NCBI GenBank assembly: GCA_902500695.1
Contig: CABVRQ010000074.1
Location: forward strand, 1,367 to 10,439
Length of the DNA stretch: 9,073 bases
From: an uncultured Nitrospira sp.
Lineage (GTDB): Bacteria > Nitrospirota > Nitrospiria > Nitrospirales > UBA8639
Reading direction: 5' to 3'
The translations under genes and the position numbers were made by a program. The notes below the pieces were generated by a model. The model saw nothing but the letters and a program-made list of their open reading frames with translations. It was not told the origin of the DNA and made no database searches. Below, one piece after another: positions 1 through 6,345 of the stretch (positions within the stretch are counted from its first letter, which is position 1; each line of letters opens with the position of its first letter).

Positions 1-1
1 G

Positions 2-136
2 GGAACGCCTGGTTTATTGCCGGAGAAAATCGATCCCTCCACAGGAGCATTTCTTGGTCATTATCCTCAGGCCTTCAGCCACATCGGAGTATTCTCCAGT
101 GGTGTAAACCGTGCTCGAATCAAATCTCATGAATGA
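2..136 (+). CDS. Glycoside hydrolase family 15 protein, C-terminal end only (partial)
   Basis: An open frame enters from the left edge and stops with TGA at 134-136, giving 44 residues. They start GTPGLLPEKIDPSTG and continue with LGHYPQAFSHIG. This matches the usual end of bacterial GH15 proteins (glucoamylase or trehalase-like), where a segment of the form LLPEEIDPxTGExLGNFPQAFSHxGL closes the (alpha/alpha)6 barrel. The Glu in LLPEKID (codon 23-25) sits where I expect the general base of the family, which is inference from family knowledge. Such enzymes hydrolyse alpha-glucosidic bonds in storage glucans or trehalose. The tail of about 20 residues after the motif is normal, so the 3' end appears intact. 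The start and the substrate cannot be judged from this window. Confidence 0.75.
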   Translation, partial: GTPGLLPEKIDPSTGAFLGHYPQAFSHIGVFSSGVNRARIKSHE

Positions 137-436
137 AATAGGTGTTGGACTTTGGAGGGATCGTTTTCCGTTGACAACTTTTGAGAGACACTCACAATTT
201 TTAAATTACCCAATCTCTACTATTTGGGCCTAACCAGAGCTTGGGATCATAGATTTCGAGAGATGTAAATGGGAGGGGAGAAAGATCGGTGCTCAGAGTT
301 GGCCAGCATTCTTTAAAATTTCTGTATCGGCACAAAAAGCCTTATGGCTGGTTTGCGCGGATAGTCGGAAAGGTCGAGAGGATGGTTAATTGCTTATTGA
401 CTTTGTGCTTATAGAAAGCCTGGAAAGGAGATAACC
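137..436. other. Intergenic region between the GH15 gene and the cytochrome gene
   Basis: These 300 bases hold no convincing ORF on either strand. They are more AT-rich than the flanking genes. A perfect TTGACA lies at 171-176, but the bases about 17 nt further on (ACAATT, 194-199) are a poor -10 element. The transcript start of the cytochrome gene is probably here but cannot be fixed. A weak hairpin (AGCC 338-341, loop TTAT, GGCT 346-349) has no following T run and is not a convincing terminator for the GH15 gene. Confidence 0.4.
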
Positions 437-880
437 ATGTTCGTTCATTTTTTGAGGTTGATGGTCCTGGCGGTTATTGTGATCGTAGCCGGATCTGGTG
501 GGATTGGGGCCCAAGAGAAAGATCCGTTAATCCCGCGAGTCCCTGTAGATCAACGCGCGGAGATGAAAAAATTAATCTCCCCGCTTTCAGTGACAAAGGA
601 CATTATTGCTGAGGGTAAAATATTGTATGAGGGCCAAGGCACTTGTCTGAATTGTCATGGAAAAAGTGGAAAGGGAGATGGCCCCATTGGGGCAGTATTG
701 AATCCGGGCCCCCGCAACCTGACAAATTGCGATTTTCAGAAGGAACGTTCAGATGGCGAACTTTTTTGGATCATCAAAAACGGCAGTCCGGGAACGGCGA
801 TGATCCCTCTGGTCCCGGGAGCGCTTAACGAAGAAGAAGCCTGGAAAGTAATTGCCTACGTACGAAGTTTTTGCCCCTAA
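437..880 (+). CDS. Exported monohaem c-type cytochrome (cytochrome c class I / CBB3-type fold)
   Basis: The protein has 147 residues. Residues 1-25 form a Sec signal (hydrophobic run LMVLAVIVIVAGSGGIGA, probable cleavage after GIGA), so the mature protein is periplasmic or membrane-tethered. The single haem site is C70-L-N-C73-H74. The region after it (GKGDGPxGxxLxPxPRNLT) and M122 in GTAMIPL as the likely sixth ligand are typical of small class I cytochromes related to the C-terminal domains of CcoP. The start is supported by AAAGGAG at 424-430, six bases before the ATG. Two further cysteines, C98 and C146, lie outside the haem motif and could form a disulfide. The nearest functional gene downstream is the fused oxidase, whose two CcoP-like domains resemble this protein. 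A role as electron donor to that oxidase is reasonable inference, but a donor or acceptor for another respiratory enzyme is equally possible. Confidence 0.9.
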   Translation: MFVHFLRLMVLAVIVIVAGSGGIGAQEKDPLIPRVPVDQRAEMKKLISPLSVTKDIIAEGKILYEGQGTCLNCHGKSGKGDGPIGAVLNPGPRNLTNCDFQKERSDGELFWIIKNGSPGTAMIPLVPGALNEEEAWKVIAYVRSFCP

Positions 881-1048
881 AAATTTTGATCATGTGCTCT
901 TGGACTGTAACACCTGAGTGGCGGCTAACTATGATGAAAAATCAAAAGAGGTATATTCCTGAAAAATACGATCATGGTCTGGGCTCCTCTGATGCAGTCC
1001 ACGTGTTAGTCGATTCTAAGGTTTCGAATACGACCAAATTTCAAATTG

Positions 1049-1071
1049 GATCTTCTCCCTACCGAGTGGGT
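1049..1071 (+). repeat. Left terminal inverted repeat of the ISL3 remnant
   Basis: This 23-base end reads GATCTTCTCC, then CTACC, then GAGTGGGT. It matches the reverse complement of 1850-1872 at 17 of 23 positions, including eight in a row at the inner side. It lies 88 bases before the transposase ATG, a normal leader length for this family. Confidence 0.65.
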
Positions 1072-1159
1072 AGAAGGCAGTCCATAGCGAGCGAGAAGGG
1101 TAAGCAGGCCAAGGGGATCAGTTGTTTCAAGCAAGAGCCGTTTCTGTCATGATCGCCGG

Positions 1160-1833
1160 ATGTCAAAGGGAAGAAATCTGCTGGACGCTTTCCGATTCCC
1201 CGGGTTTCGTCCAAGGGCCACGATCAAGGGGATATGCGGAGATCCGAAGGCCAGGGTTATCCAGCTTCTGCGGCGTCAAAAAAACCGGCGTGTGGTTGGG
1301 GTGGAGCCATGTACAGGAGTTTTTACAATCGGAAGCTCCGACGTATTGGAGGCAAGGCACTCGATACGGTGCGTAAACAGGAATACCGGCGGCTGGCCGA
1401 TCCGGACCGTTCGTTGATCAAGCGGCAGAAGTTTACCTTGCTGTCAAGAAAGAAGAAATTGACGTTTAAGGACCGAAGGTGGCTCAAAAAACTCTTTAGC
1501 GCCAACAAGCGACTTAACACGACCGATCTGCTGAAGGAATCCTTCGACCAGTTATGGGAGTATCAGATCGAAGGGTGGGCCAAGCGGTTTTTCGAGAACT
1601 CGAAGGCCTCGTTGAAGTGGCAGTGACTTAAGCCCTACGAGGAATTATCGGGGATGAACAAGTGGCACTGGGGCGGGATTGCTGCATATGCCAAGCCCGA
1701 GAACAAAGTCTCGCGGGGTTTCGTGGCGGAGGTGAACAAGGAGATACGGGTGATCCAACGAAGGGCGTATGGATTCCGTGATGAGAAGTATCTCCCCCTG
1801 AAAGTCTTGACCTTTATGCTCAAACCCATATGA
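1160..1833 (+). pseudogene. ISL3-family transposase, internally deleted and with an in-frame stop
   Basis: The first part is read in frame 2 from ATG 1160 (MSKGRNLLDAFRFPGFRP and onward to about 1340). It looks like the N-terminal region before and into the zinc-finger segment of ISL3 transposases. Near 1340-1350 the homology switches to frame 1 (GGKALDTVRKQEYRRLADPD and onward). This is the C-terminal third, ending LKVLTFMLKPI at 1833. About 200 residues are missing between them, including most of the DDE catalytic core. In the C-terminal part, TGA at 1624-1626 stands where CGA (Arg) would keep the frame open, and the same frame continues for 69 codons to the final TGA. The expected catalytic Glu near the end (usually GFVEGxN) reads GFVAEVN here. 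Deletion, frameshift, nonsense codon and lost catalytic residue together show long-standing decay. The frame-1 fragment should not be annotated as a stand-alone 130-residue protein. Confidence 0.85.
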
Positions 1834-1849
1834 AATACACTCCAGAATC

Positions 1850-1872
1850 ACCCACTCACTTTGGAGATGAGC
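1850..1872 (-). repeat. Right terminal inverted repeat of the ISL3 remnant
   Basis: This 23-base end contains ACCCACTC followed by TTTGGAGATGAGC. It is the partner of the left end at 1049-1071 and lies 16 bases after the transposase stop. Read as its reverse complement it shares GAGTGGGT and a TCTCC core with the left end. Confidence 0.65.
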
Positions 1873-2011
1873 TAAGAGATTCTTTCAAGAAAATTTCCTA
1901 AAAAAATAAAAAATCTTATTCTACGTGTGAAGTTTTCGCAATAAACGCTTGCTCCAAAGATATCCAAGACCGGCAGTGCCTGGCCGGATAGGAGGAGAAG
2001 GGAGGTTCGTA
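1873..2011 (+). promoter_or_regulatory. Leader and probable promoter region of the fused oxidase gene
   Basis: This stretch lies between the end of the IS remnant and the oxidase ATG. It contains an AT-rich tract (about 1887-1920), a short palindrome (TTCTT, TC, AAGAA at 1880-1891) and a possible -10 element TATTCT at 1917-1922 without a good -35. A small hairpin (CCGGC 1970-1974, GCCGG 1983-1987) sits just before a purine-rich double Shine-Dalgarno region (AGGAGG 1990-1995 and AAGGGAGG 1998-2005). No FNR/ANR-type TTGAT-N4-ATCAA box was found, although such boxes often control cbb3 oxidases. The promoter call is weak; the ribosome binding site is strong. Confidence 0.35.
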
Positions 2012-4837
2012 ATGGGAGACCATGAGTTGGTCAACCGGCCGTTGGTAAAGGCCTGGGTCTGGTGGGCGCTTATCTGGTTGACGGTTTTTCCAATCGTTGG
2101 GGTGTTGGTTTCGATCAAGTTTCATCATCCTGGATTCTTGGATGGAATTTCCTGGCTGACGTTCGGCCGACTGCGTCCCGTTCACGTGAACGGCGTCATT
2201 TTCGGGTCGTTCTCTACGGTCTTCCTGGGCATGCTTTATTACATGGTGCCCCGTCTATGCGGAACCCGGATGTATCAGGAACAATGGGGTTGGTGGTTAT
2301 TGTGGCTCTGGAATGCGCTGTTGGTCCTTTCAGCCCTATCCCTGCTGATGGGGTATAACCTGGGGCTTGAGGCGGCGGAATTCCAATGGCCTCTGAATAT
2401 CCTGCGTTTCGTGGTCCTGGGACTTTTCACGGTTCAGGTGTTGGGTACCGTATTTCGAAGACAGGAGCAACGCTTCTATGTGTCGATGTGGTACATCACA
2501 GCGGCCCTTATCTGGACGATCATGAACTTGATCCTTGGAAATGTACTCCTGCCCTATGCAGAGGACATCGCGGGAGTCAATAGTGCCGCGATGCACGGTT
2601 TGTACATTCATTATATTGTCGGCCTCTGGATCACTCCGGCCGGCCTGGCTTTGATTTATTATTTTCTGCCATTAAGCGCCCAAAATGCTCTCTTCAGCCA
2701 TAAGCTTTCCCTGTTAGGATTCTGGGGGCTGGCCTTCTTTTATCCGTTCGTCGGCACACATCACTATCTCTACAGTCCGATTCCGCACTGGACCCAGACG
2801 ATTTCAATCGTGACAAGCATGTTGCTGATCATTCCAGTCTGGACAGTAGTTGTGAATTTTTTTGGCACCATGATGGGACGCTGGGGTGCCGTGACCGGAG
2901 GGGGTGGGGCTGACAATTATGCCGCAAAGTTTCTCATGCTTGGCGCGGTCTACTATCTCCTGGGCTGCTTCCAGGGATCGATTGAGGCGCTTCGCCGGAT
3001 ACAGGAATTGACCCACTTCAATGACTTCGTCATTGCCCATTCCCATCTCACGATATTCGGGACCTTCATCGTGTGGGCCGTCGGCTCTTCCTATTATGTG
3101 TGGCCCAGGGTGACCGGCCGGAAACTATGGAGCGACAAGCTAGCGAGCTGGCATTTCTGGTTGACTGTCGGCGGTTTCACGATCATGGCTGTTGGGCTGA
3201 CTGCTGCAGGAGTGGTTCAGGGCTCCATGCTGGAATACGGGGCCAACTTTGTGGACACCGTCAAGGAGATGAAGCCTTGGTGGGTGGTCCGGACGCTGAG
3301 TGGCGCTGTCATGGATATCGCATTGTTGCTCATGCTCTTCAATTTTTATAAAACTGCAAGGGAGGGAGAGCCGTTGGAGGAGGATGTCTTCGAGCCCCCT
3401 CAACAGGCGGATACCCCGATCCAGGTCGTCGCCAAAGGGAATTGGATTGAGAGTCCATCAACCGTGTTCTTGGTCGCTGGGTTCGGGTTTTTCTTAATAG
3501 CCGTCGGTGTCCAGGGGGTGACACCTTGGCTTATGGCCGAGACACGGACGAATCTGGTGGATGATGTGGTGACTGGAAAGAAAATCCAAGTTGCGGATTA
3601 TACTCCACAGGAACTCCATGGGCGTCAGGTCTATATCCGGGAGGGGTGCTGGTATTGTCATTCGCAGTATGTGCGGCCGGTCACGGGGGAATCGTTTCGT
3701 TGGGGGCCGGTGTCCCAGGCGGGAGAGTATGCCCACGATCGTCCCCATCTATTCAGTACGAGACGAATCGGTCCGGATCTCACCCGTGTAGGGCGTAAGT
3801 ATGGCGATGACTGGCATGCTGCTCATTATTGGTCGCCCCAGGATGTGGTGCCTGATTCCATCATGCCTACCTTTCCGTGGCTTTTCGAAGACCAGAAAGA
3901 TGGTCAGGCGCCTGAACTCAATGAAGACGGCAAGGCGCTGGTGTCGTACGTTCAAAAGTTGGGAACAGGGATCGGTGATTGGAGAGAAGGATTCGTGTCC
4001 ACTCAAATCGCGGCAGGACAGGTTCTCAACGTCAGTCCCCAAGCTCAGGAAGATCTTCTCACTCTCGGAAAGACCGTTTATGAACGGCGTTGCATAGGCT
4101 GCCATGGTGAACAGGGAGATGGTAGGGGGCCTGCCGCGCGATTCCTGACTCCTGCTCCACGGGACTTTACCAAAGGAGTATTCAAGTTCCGATCGACTCC
4201 GGGTAAGGATTCGTTGCCCACCGATGTGGATTTATACAGCACGATTACACACGGGCTCTGGGGGACTGCGATGCCATCCTGGCAGGAGATTTCTGCCAAC
4301 GAACGGTTGGCTGTAATCCAATATATCAAGACCTTTTCGGATCGCTGGGAAAAGGAAGCTGTTGGACGGACCATTGCCATGCCGCCTGAACCGCCGATCA
4401 CCGTAGCTTCCTTGAAAAATGGTCAGAAGCTCTTCACCGGCAACTGTATGATTTGTCACGGTCAAAGAGGGGAGGGTGACGGTCCGATGGTCCCCGTCCT
4501 TAAAGATACCTGGGATGCGCCTGTGGTTCCGGCTAATTTCACGCTTCCGGCCGGAATGCCTGGTGGAGTCAAGCTTGGGCACAATAGTGAGCACATTTTT
4601 AAATCCGTCATGACCGGTATAGGGGGAACTCCCATGCCTGTATTTGAAGAACATCTCAAGCCAGAGGAAGTCTGGGATATTGTTCACTATGTTCAGTCGT
4701 TACGGGTGGAGGCTCACCAAGCCGAACTGGTCGAAGCCGGGCTTAAAGAGTCCGATATGGAGGAAGCACGAAGAGACATCTGGGCTGTGCTATCACCCGG
4801 TGCCCGTCGAGGAAATCTTGATGAAGATACCCGATGA
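2012..4837 (+). CDS. ccoNO: cbb3-type haem-copper oxidase, single-chain CcoN-CcoO fusion with two extra CcoP-like cytochrome c domains
   Basis: This 941-residue terminal oxidase reduces O2 to water in the inner membrane. Residues about 10-450 are CcoN-like with 12 predicted helices. The haem b ligand is H58 (GRLRPVH), with H345 as partner; CuB ligands are H200, H250 and H251; Y244 lies six residues before H250, as for the cross-linked Tyr of cbb3 enzymes; the b3 ligand is H343. A 13th helix (about 483-505) opens the CcoO domain, with haem site C546-WY-C549-H550, the REGCxxCHSQxxRP signature and M618. Two CcoP-like domains follow: C694-IG-C697-H698 with M754, and C812-MI-C815-H816 with M875. 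The start at 2012 is chosen because a strong purine-rich ribosome binding site ends six bases before it; the frame is open upstream to a TTG at 1949, which lacks one. Usual CcoN, CcoO and CcoP are separate proteins, and the N-terminal helix of CcoP is missing here. Canonical FEGP reads FQGS (Q321). CcoN-O fusions are, to my knowledge, reported in some nitrite oxidisers; I cannot check how common this full form is. Confidence 0.93.
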   Translation: MGDHELVNRPLVKAWVWWALIWLTVFPIVGVLVSIKFHHPGFLDGISWLTFGRLRPVHVNGVIFGSFSTVFLGMLYYMVPRLCGTRMYQEQWGWWLLWLWNALLVLSALSLLMGYNLGLEAAEFQWPLNILRFVVLGLFTVQVLGTVFRRQEQRFYVSMWYITAALIWTIMNLILGNVLLPYAEDIAGVNSAAMHGLYIHYIVGLWITPAGLALIYYFLPLSAQNALFSHKLSLLGFWGLAFFYPFVGTHHYLYSPIPHWTQTISIVTSMLLIIPVWTVVVNFFGTMMGRWGAVTGGGGADNYAAKFLMLGAVYYLLGCFQGSIEALRRIQELTHFNDFVIAHSHLTIFGTFIVWAVGSSYYVWPRVTGRKLWSDKLASWHFWLTVGGFTIMAVGLTAAGVVQGSMLEYGANFVDTVKEMKPWWVVRTLSGAVMDIALLLMLFNFYKTAREGEPLEEDVFEPPQQADTPIQVVAKGNWIESPSTVFLVAGFGFFLIAVGVQGVTPWLMAETRTNLVDDVVTGKKIQVADYTPQELHGRQVYIREGCWYCHSQYVRPVTGESFRWGPVSQAGEYAHDRPHLFSTRRIGPDLTRVGRKYGDDWHAAHYWSPQDVVPDSIMPTFPWLFEDQKDGQAPELNEDGKALVSYVQKLGTGIGDWREGFVSTQIAAGQVLNVSPQAQEDLLTLGKTVYERRCIGCHGEQGDGRGPAARFLTPAPRDFTKGVFKFRSTPGKDSLPTDVDLYSTITHGLWGTAMPSWQEISANERLAVIQYIKTFSDRWEKEAVGRTIAMPPEPPITVASLKNGQKLFTGNCMICHGQRGEGDGPMVPVLKDTWDAPVVPANFTLPAGMPGGVKLGHNSEHIFKSVMTGIGGTPMPVFEEHLKPEEVWDIVHYVQSLRVEAHQAELVEAGLKESDMEEARRDIWAVLSPGARRGNLDEDTR

Positions 4838-4905
4838 GCGCGGGTAGGTCTTTTCAAAATGTGTAAACCGAACCAAACCCGTAATTTTTCCCAAAAGGAA
4901 GTTCT

Positions 4906-5082
4906 ATGAATGAACCAAAGAATCCCACAAAGACAGAGTTGGAGAAAGAAAACACCTATGTGTACCGGCATGCGGGAATAAAAGAACGAGCTGGAAGAAT
5001 CCCCTTCTGGCTCTTACTTGTGGCTGTCGGCCTGATTGTTTGGAGTGTGTATTACACGATTAAATACTGGAGTGAAAGCTAA
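4906..5082 (+). CDS. Small single-span membrane protein, probable oxidase subunit (CcoQ-like or detached CcoP anchor)
   Basis: This 58-residue protein has a charged N-terminal half (MNEPKNPTKTELEKENTYVY) and one hydrophobic helix at about residues 33-51 (PFWLLLVAVGLIVWSVYY), ending TIKYWSES. AAGGAAG at 4895-4901 lies four bases before the ATG. It starts 68 bases after the oxidase stop, on the same strand, with no terminator visible between, so co-transcription is likely. Canonical CcoP begins with a short charged segment and one helix of the form IPxWWLxLFxxTIxxxxxY before its two haem domains. The segment RAGRIPFWLLLVAVGLIVWSVYY resembles that helix. Because the CcoP-like haem domains are fused to the oxidase chain without an anchor, this protein may be the missing helix as a separate subunit. 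A CcoQ/FixQ-type accessory subunit is the alternative. It has no Cys and binds no c haem. Confidence 0.8.
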   Translation: MNEPKNPTKTELEKENTYVYRHAGIKERAGRIPFWLLLVAVGLIVWSVYYTIKYWSES

Positions 5083-5154
5083 GGCAGGTTTGTCTGTGTG
5101 GAACCTCATAGGCAGGAGTTCGACGGCCAGACGATACTTCATAGGGAGGTGCAG

Positions 5155-5268
5155 ATGCTCATCTTGACTTGCATGGGATGCGAGAGAGAATTCACATGCT
5201 CGATAGGTCGATTTCAAATGAATCGTCCTCTGGAGCCGATTCCACACACTATGTCGATATTCCATTGA
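5155..5268 (+). CDS. Possible 37-residue Cys-rich small protein
   Basis: An ATG at 5155 follows a good ribosome binding site (AGGGAGG, 5143-5149, spacing five). It opens 37 codons ending in TGA at 5266-5268, 13 bases before the next gene. The product begins MLILTCMGCEREFTCSIGRF and has a CxxC motif followed by a third Cys, as in half of a zinc ribbon. The second half has no fourth Cys or paired His that would complete a site, although H31 and H37 are present. I do not recognise it. The length is small enough to arise by chance; the ribosome binding site and tight spacing to the regulator are the only support. It might also be the remnant of a larger zinc-ribbon protein. Confidence 0.25.
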   Translation: MLILTCMGCEREFTCSIGRFQMNRPLEPIPHTMSIFH

Positions 5269-5281
5269 AAAAAGGAGTGGA

Positions 5282-5956
5282 ATGAAAACCAGAATTCTTA
5301 TTGTGGATGATCATGCAGTCCTCCGATCTGGATTGCGGCTCCTGATCAATGGCCAACCGGACATGGAAGTCATCGCTGAAGCCGGAGACGCGGCTTCGGC
5401 CCTTAAGGCCGGGGTGGATCACCAACCGGATATTGTATTAATGGATCTGGCTATGAACGGTCACATGCATATTGACACAATCGGCGAATTCCGAAAATGT
5501 TGTCCGTTAGGACGCGTCCTCGTTTTAACCATGCACACGGAGAGTGGATACGTCCAAGGGGCAATGGCAGCTGGTGCATTCGGATATGTTGTGAAAAATT
5601 CTGCAGACACGGAATTATTGACGGCGATCCGTACCGTTGCCCAAGGAAAAACCTTTGTTGACTGGACTGTGGGGAAAGGGGTGGGGCAGGATCTCCCCGG
5701 TGTCTCGAAAAAAAGGCTGGCCGACAAGGCCCCTGGAATGTTGGGTCAACTCAGTCCGAGGGAGCGTGAGATTTTCAGTTTAGTCGCCCAAGGCTTTACC
5801 AATCAGGAAATTGCCGATCAATTGGGAATCAGTATCAAGTCTGTGGAAACGTACCGTGCAAGGGTTATGGATAAACTCGGTCTTCGTAGTCGTGCCGATC
5901 TCGTTCAGTTTGCTCTGACTTGTAATGTCCTTCAAGGGGGCAAGTCTAATCTTTAA
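5282..5956 (+). CDS. NarL/FixJ-family response regulator (receiver plus LuxR-type helix-turn-helix)
   Basis: This 224-residue protein is a cytoplasmic DNA-binding regulator. The receiver domain (about 3-120) has the acidic pair D9-D10, the probable phospho-acceptor D55 (VLMDLAM), T83 (LTMH) and K105 (VVKNS). A linker of about 30 residues leads to the GerE/LuxR-type DNA-binding domain (about 155-215) with the signature LSPREREIFSLVAQGFTNQEIAD and the recognition helix SIKSVETYRARVMDKLGL. The loop after D55 reads LAMNGHMH: the usual Pro at +4 and Gly at +8 are Asn59 and His63, so phosphorylation dynamics may differ. AAGGAG at 5272-5277 precedes the ATG by four bases. No histidine kinase is in the window. 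It lies 199 bases after the small oxidase-linked protein and 389 bases before the transporter, so control of either is guesswork. Confidence 0.93.
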   Translation: MKTRILIVDDHAVLRSGLRLLINGQPDMEVIAEAGDAASALKAGVDHQPDIVLMDLAMNGHMHIDTIGEFRKCCPLGRVLVLTMHTESGYVQGAMAAGAFGYVVKNSADTELLTAIRTVAQGKTFVDWTVGKGVGQDLPGVSKKRLADKAPGMLGQLSPREREIFSLVAQGFTNQEIADQLGISIKSVETYRARVMDKLGLRSRADLVQFALTCNVLQGGKSNL

Positions 5957-6345
5957 ACTCCATCCATTCCTTACCATTAAAATTCTCATACAATTCTTGT
6001 TCTTTGCCGCTTGTCAGGTTTTCCCCTCTGCCATTCCATCCTGATTCCCGTTATTTTATCCAACAAGGGACTCGAAACTAAATGTGGGCACCCTTGGCGT
6101 TCTTCGGCTATTGGGAATTCAGTTGATGAAAGGCGAAGCATGAAAGCCTCCTATTCGCAGGTCCATACTTTTTCATTTCCCATAATGCTCGCTGAATTAT
6201 GAACTTTAAAGAACAACTACCGTTTTAATAACCATCTTTTCCCTCTCAAATCCCTCAATTGCCGAAACGCCTCAACACGCTAGTTCGCTCAGTTGCGGTA
6301 GTAATGTTTCCGAGAAACTTCATTTATTAAGGAGTAAGAGAGACG
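5957..6345. other. Intergenic region before the SulP transporter
   Basis: These 389 bases hold no ORF with a credible start and composition. A frame from TTG 6011 to 6202 has no ribosome binding site and no recognisable protein pattern. No clear rho-independent terminator follows the response regulator. The promoter for the transporter is expected here; CATAAT at 6181-6186 could be a -10 element but lacks a matching -35. AAGGAG at 6329-6334 is the ribosome binding site of the next gene. Confidence 0.4.

Larger units (their letters stand above)
1049..1872 (+). mobile_element. Degenerate ISL3-family insertion sequence
   Basis: The element is about 824 bp and is bounded by imperfect inverted repeats (1049-1071 and 1850-1872, 17 of 23 positions matching). 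It encloses a broken ISL3-type transposase in the + orientation. Intact members are usually near 1.3-1.5 kb, so roughly 0.6 kb is missing, which fits the internal deletion seen in the transposase. ISL3 elements make 8-bp target duplications; the flanking octamers (tcaaattg and taagagat) do not match, so the duplication has decayed or the ends are off by a few bases. The 168 bases between the cytochrome stop and the left end hold no recognisable gene. The element cannot move by itself. It separates the cytochrome gene from the oxidase gene. Confidence 0.75.

Noticed and set aside
871..1152. 93-codon frame overlapping the end of the cytochrome gene and running into the IS left end
   Set aside because: No ribosome binding site, no recognisable pattern, and it crosses the left inverted repeat into IS sequence. 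Treated as chance.
1234..1626. 130-codon frame as a stand-alone gene
   Set aside because: Only the part from about 1345 is transposase-like. The end is a premature stop and the homology continues in the same frame to 1833, so it is part of the pseudogene.
1662..1687. TGGCAC followed by TTGCT, resembling a sigma-54 promoter
   Set aside because: The spacing between the two elements is about twice that required, and it lies inside the transposase remnant.
1949..2011. Upstream TTG start that would add 21 residues to the oxidase
   Set aside because: The added residues are not oxidase-like and the strong ribosome binding site points to ATG 2012.
4232..4687. 151-codon minus-strand frame inside the oxidase gene
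   Set aside because: It is antisense to conserved haem domains, has no recognisable product, and is a shadow of the + strand coding pattern.
6011..6202. 63-codon frame starting with TTG in the gap before the transporter
   Set aside because: No ribosome binding site and no recognisable protein features.
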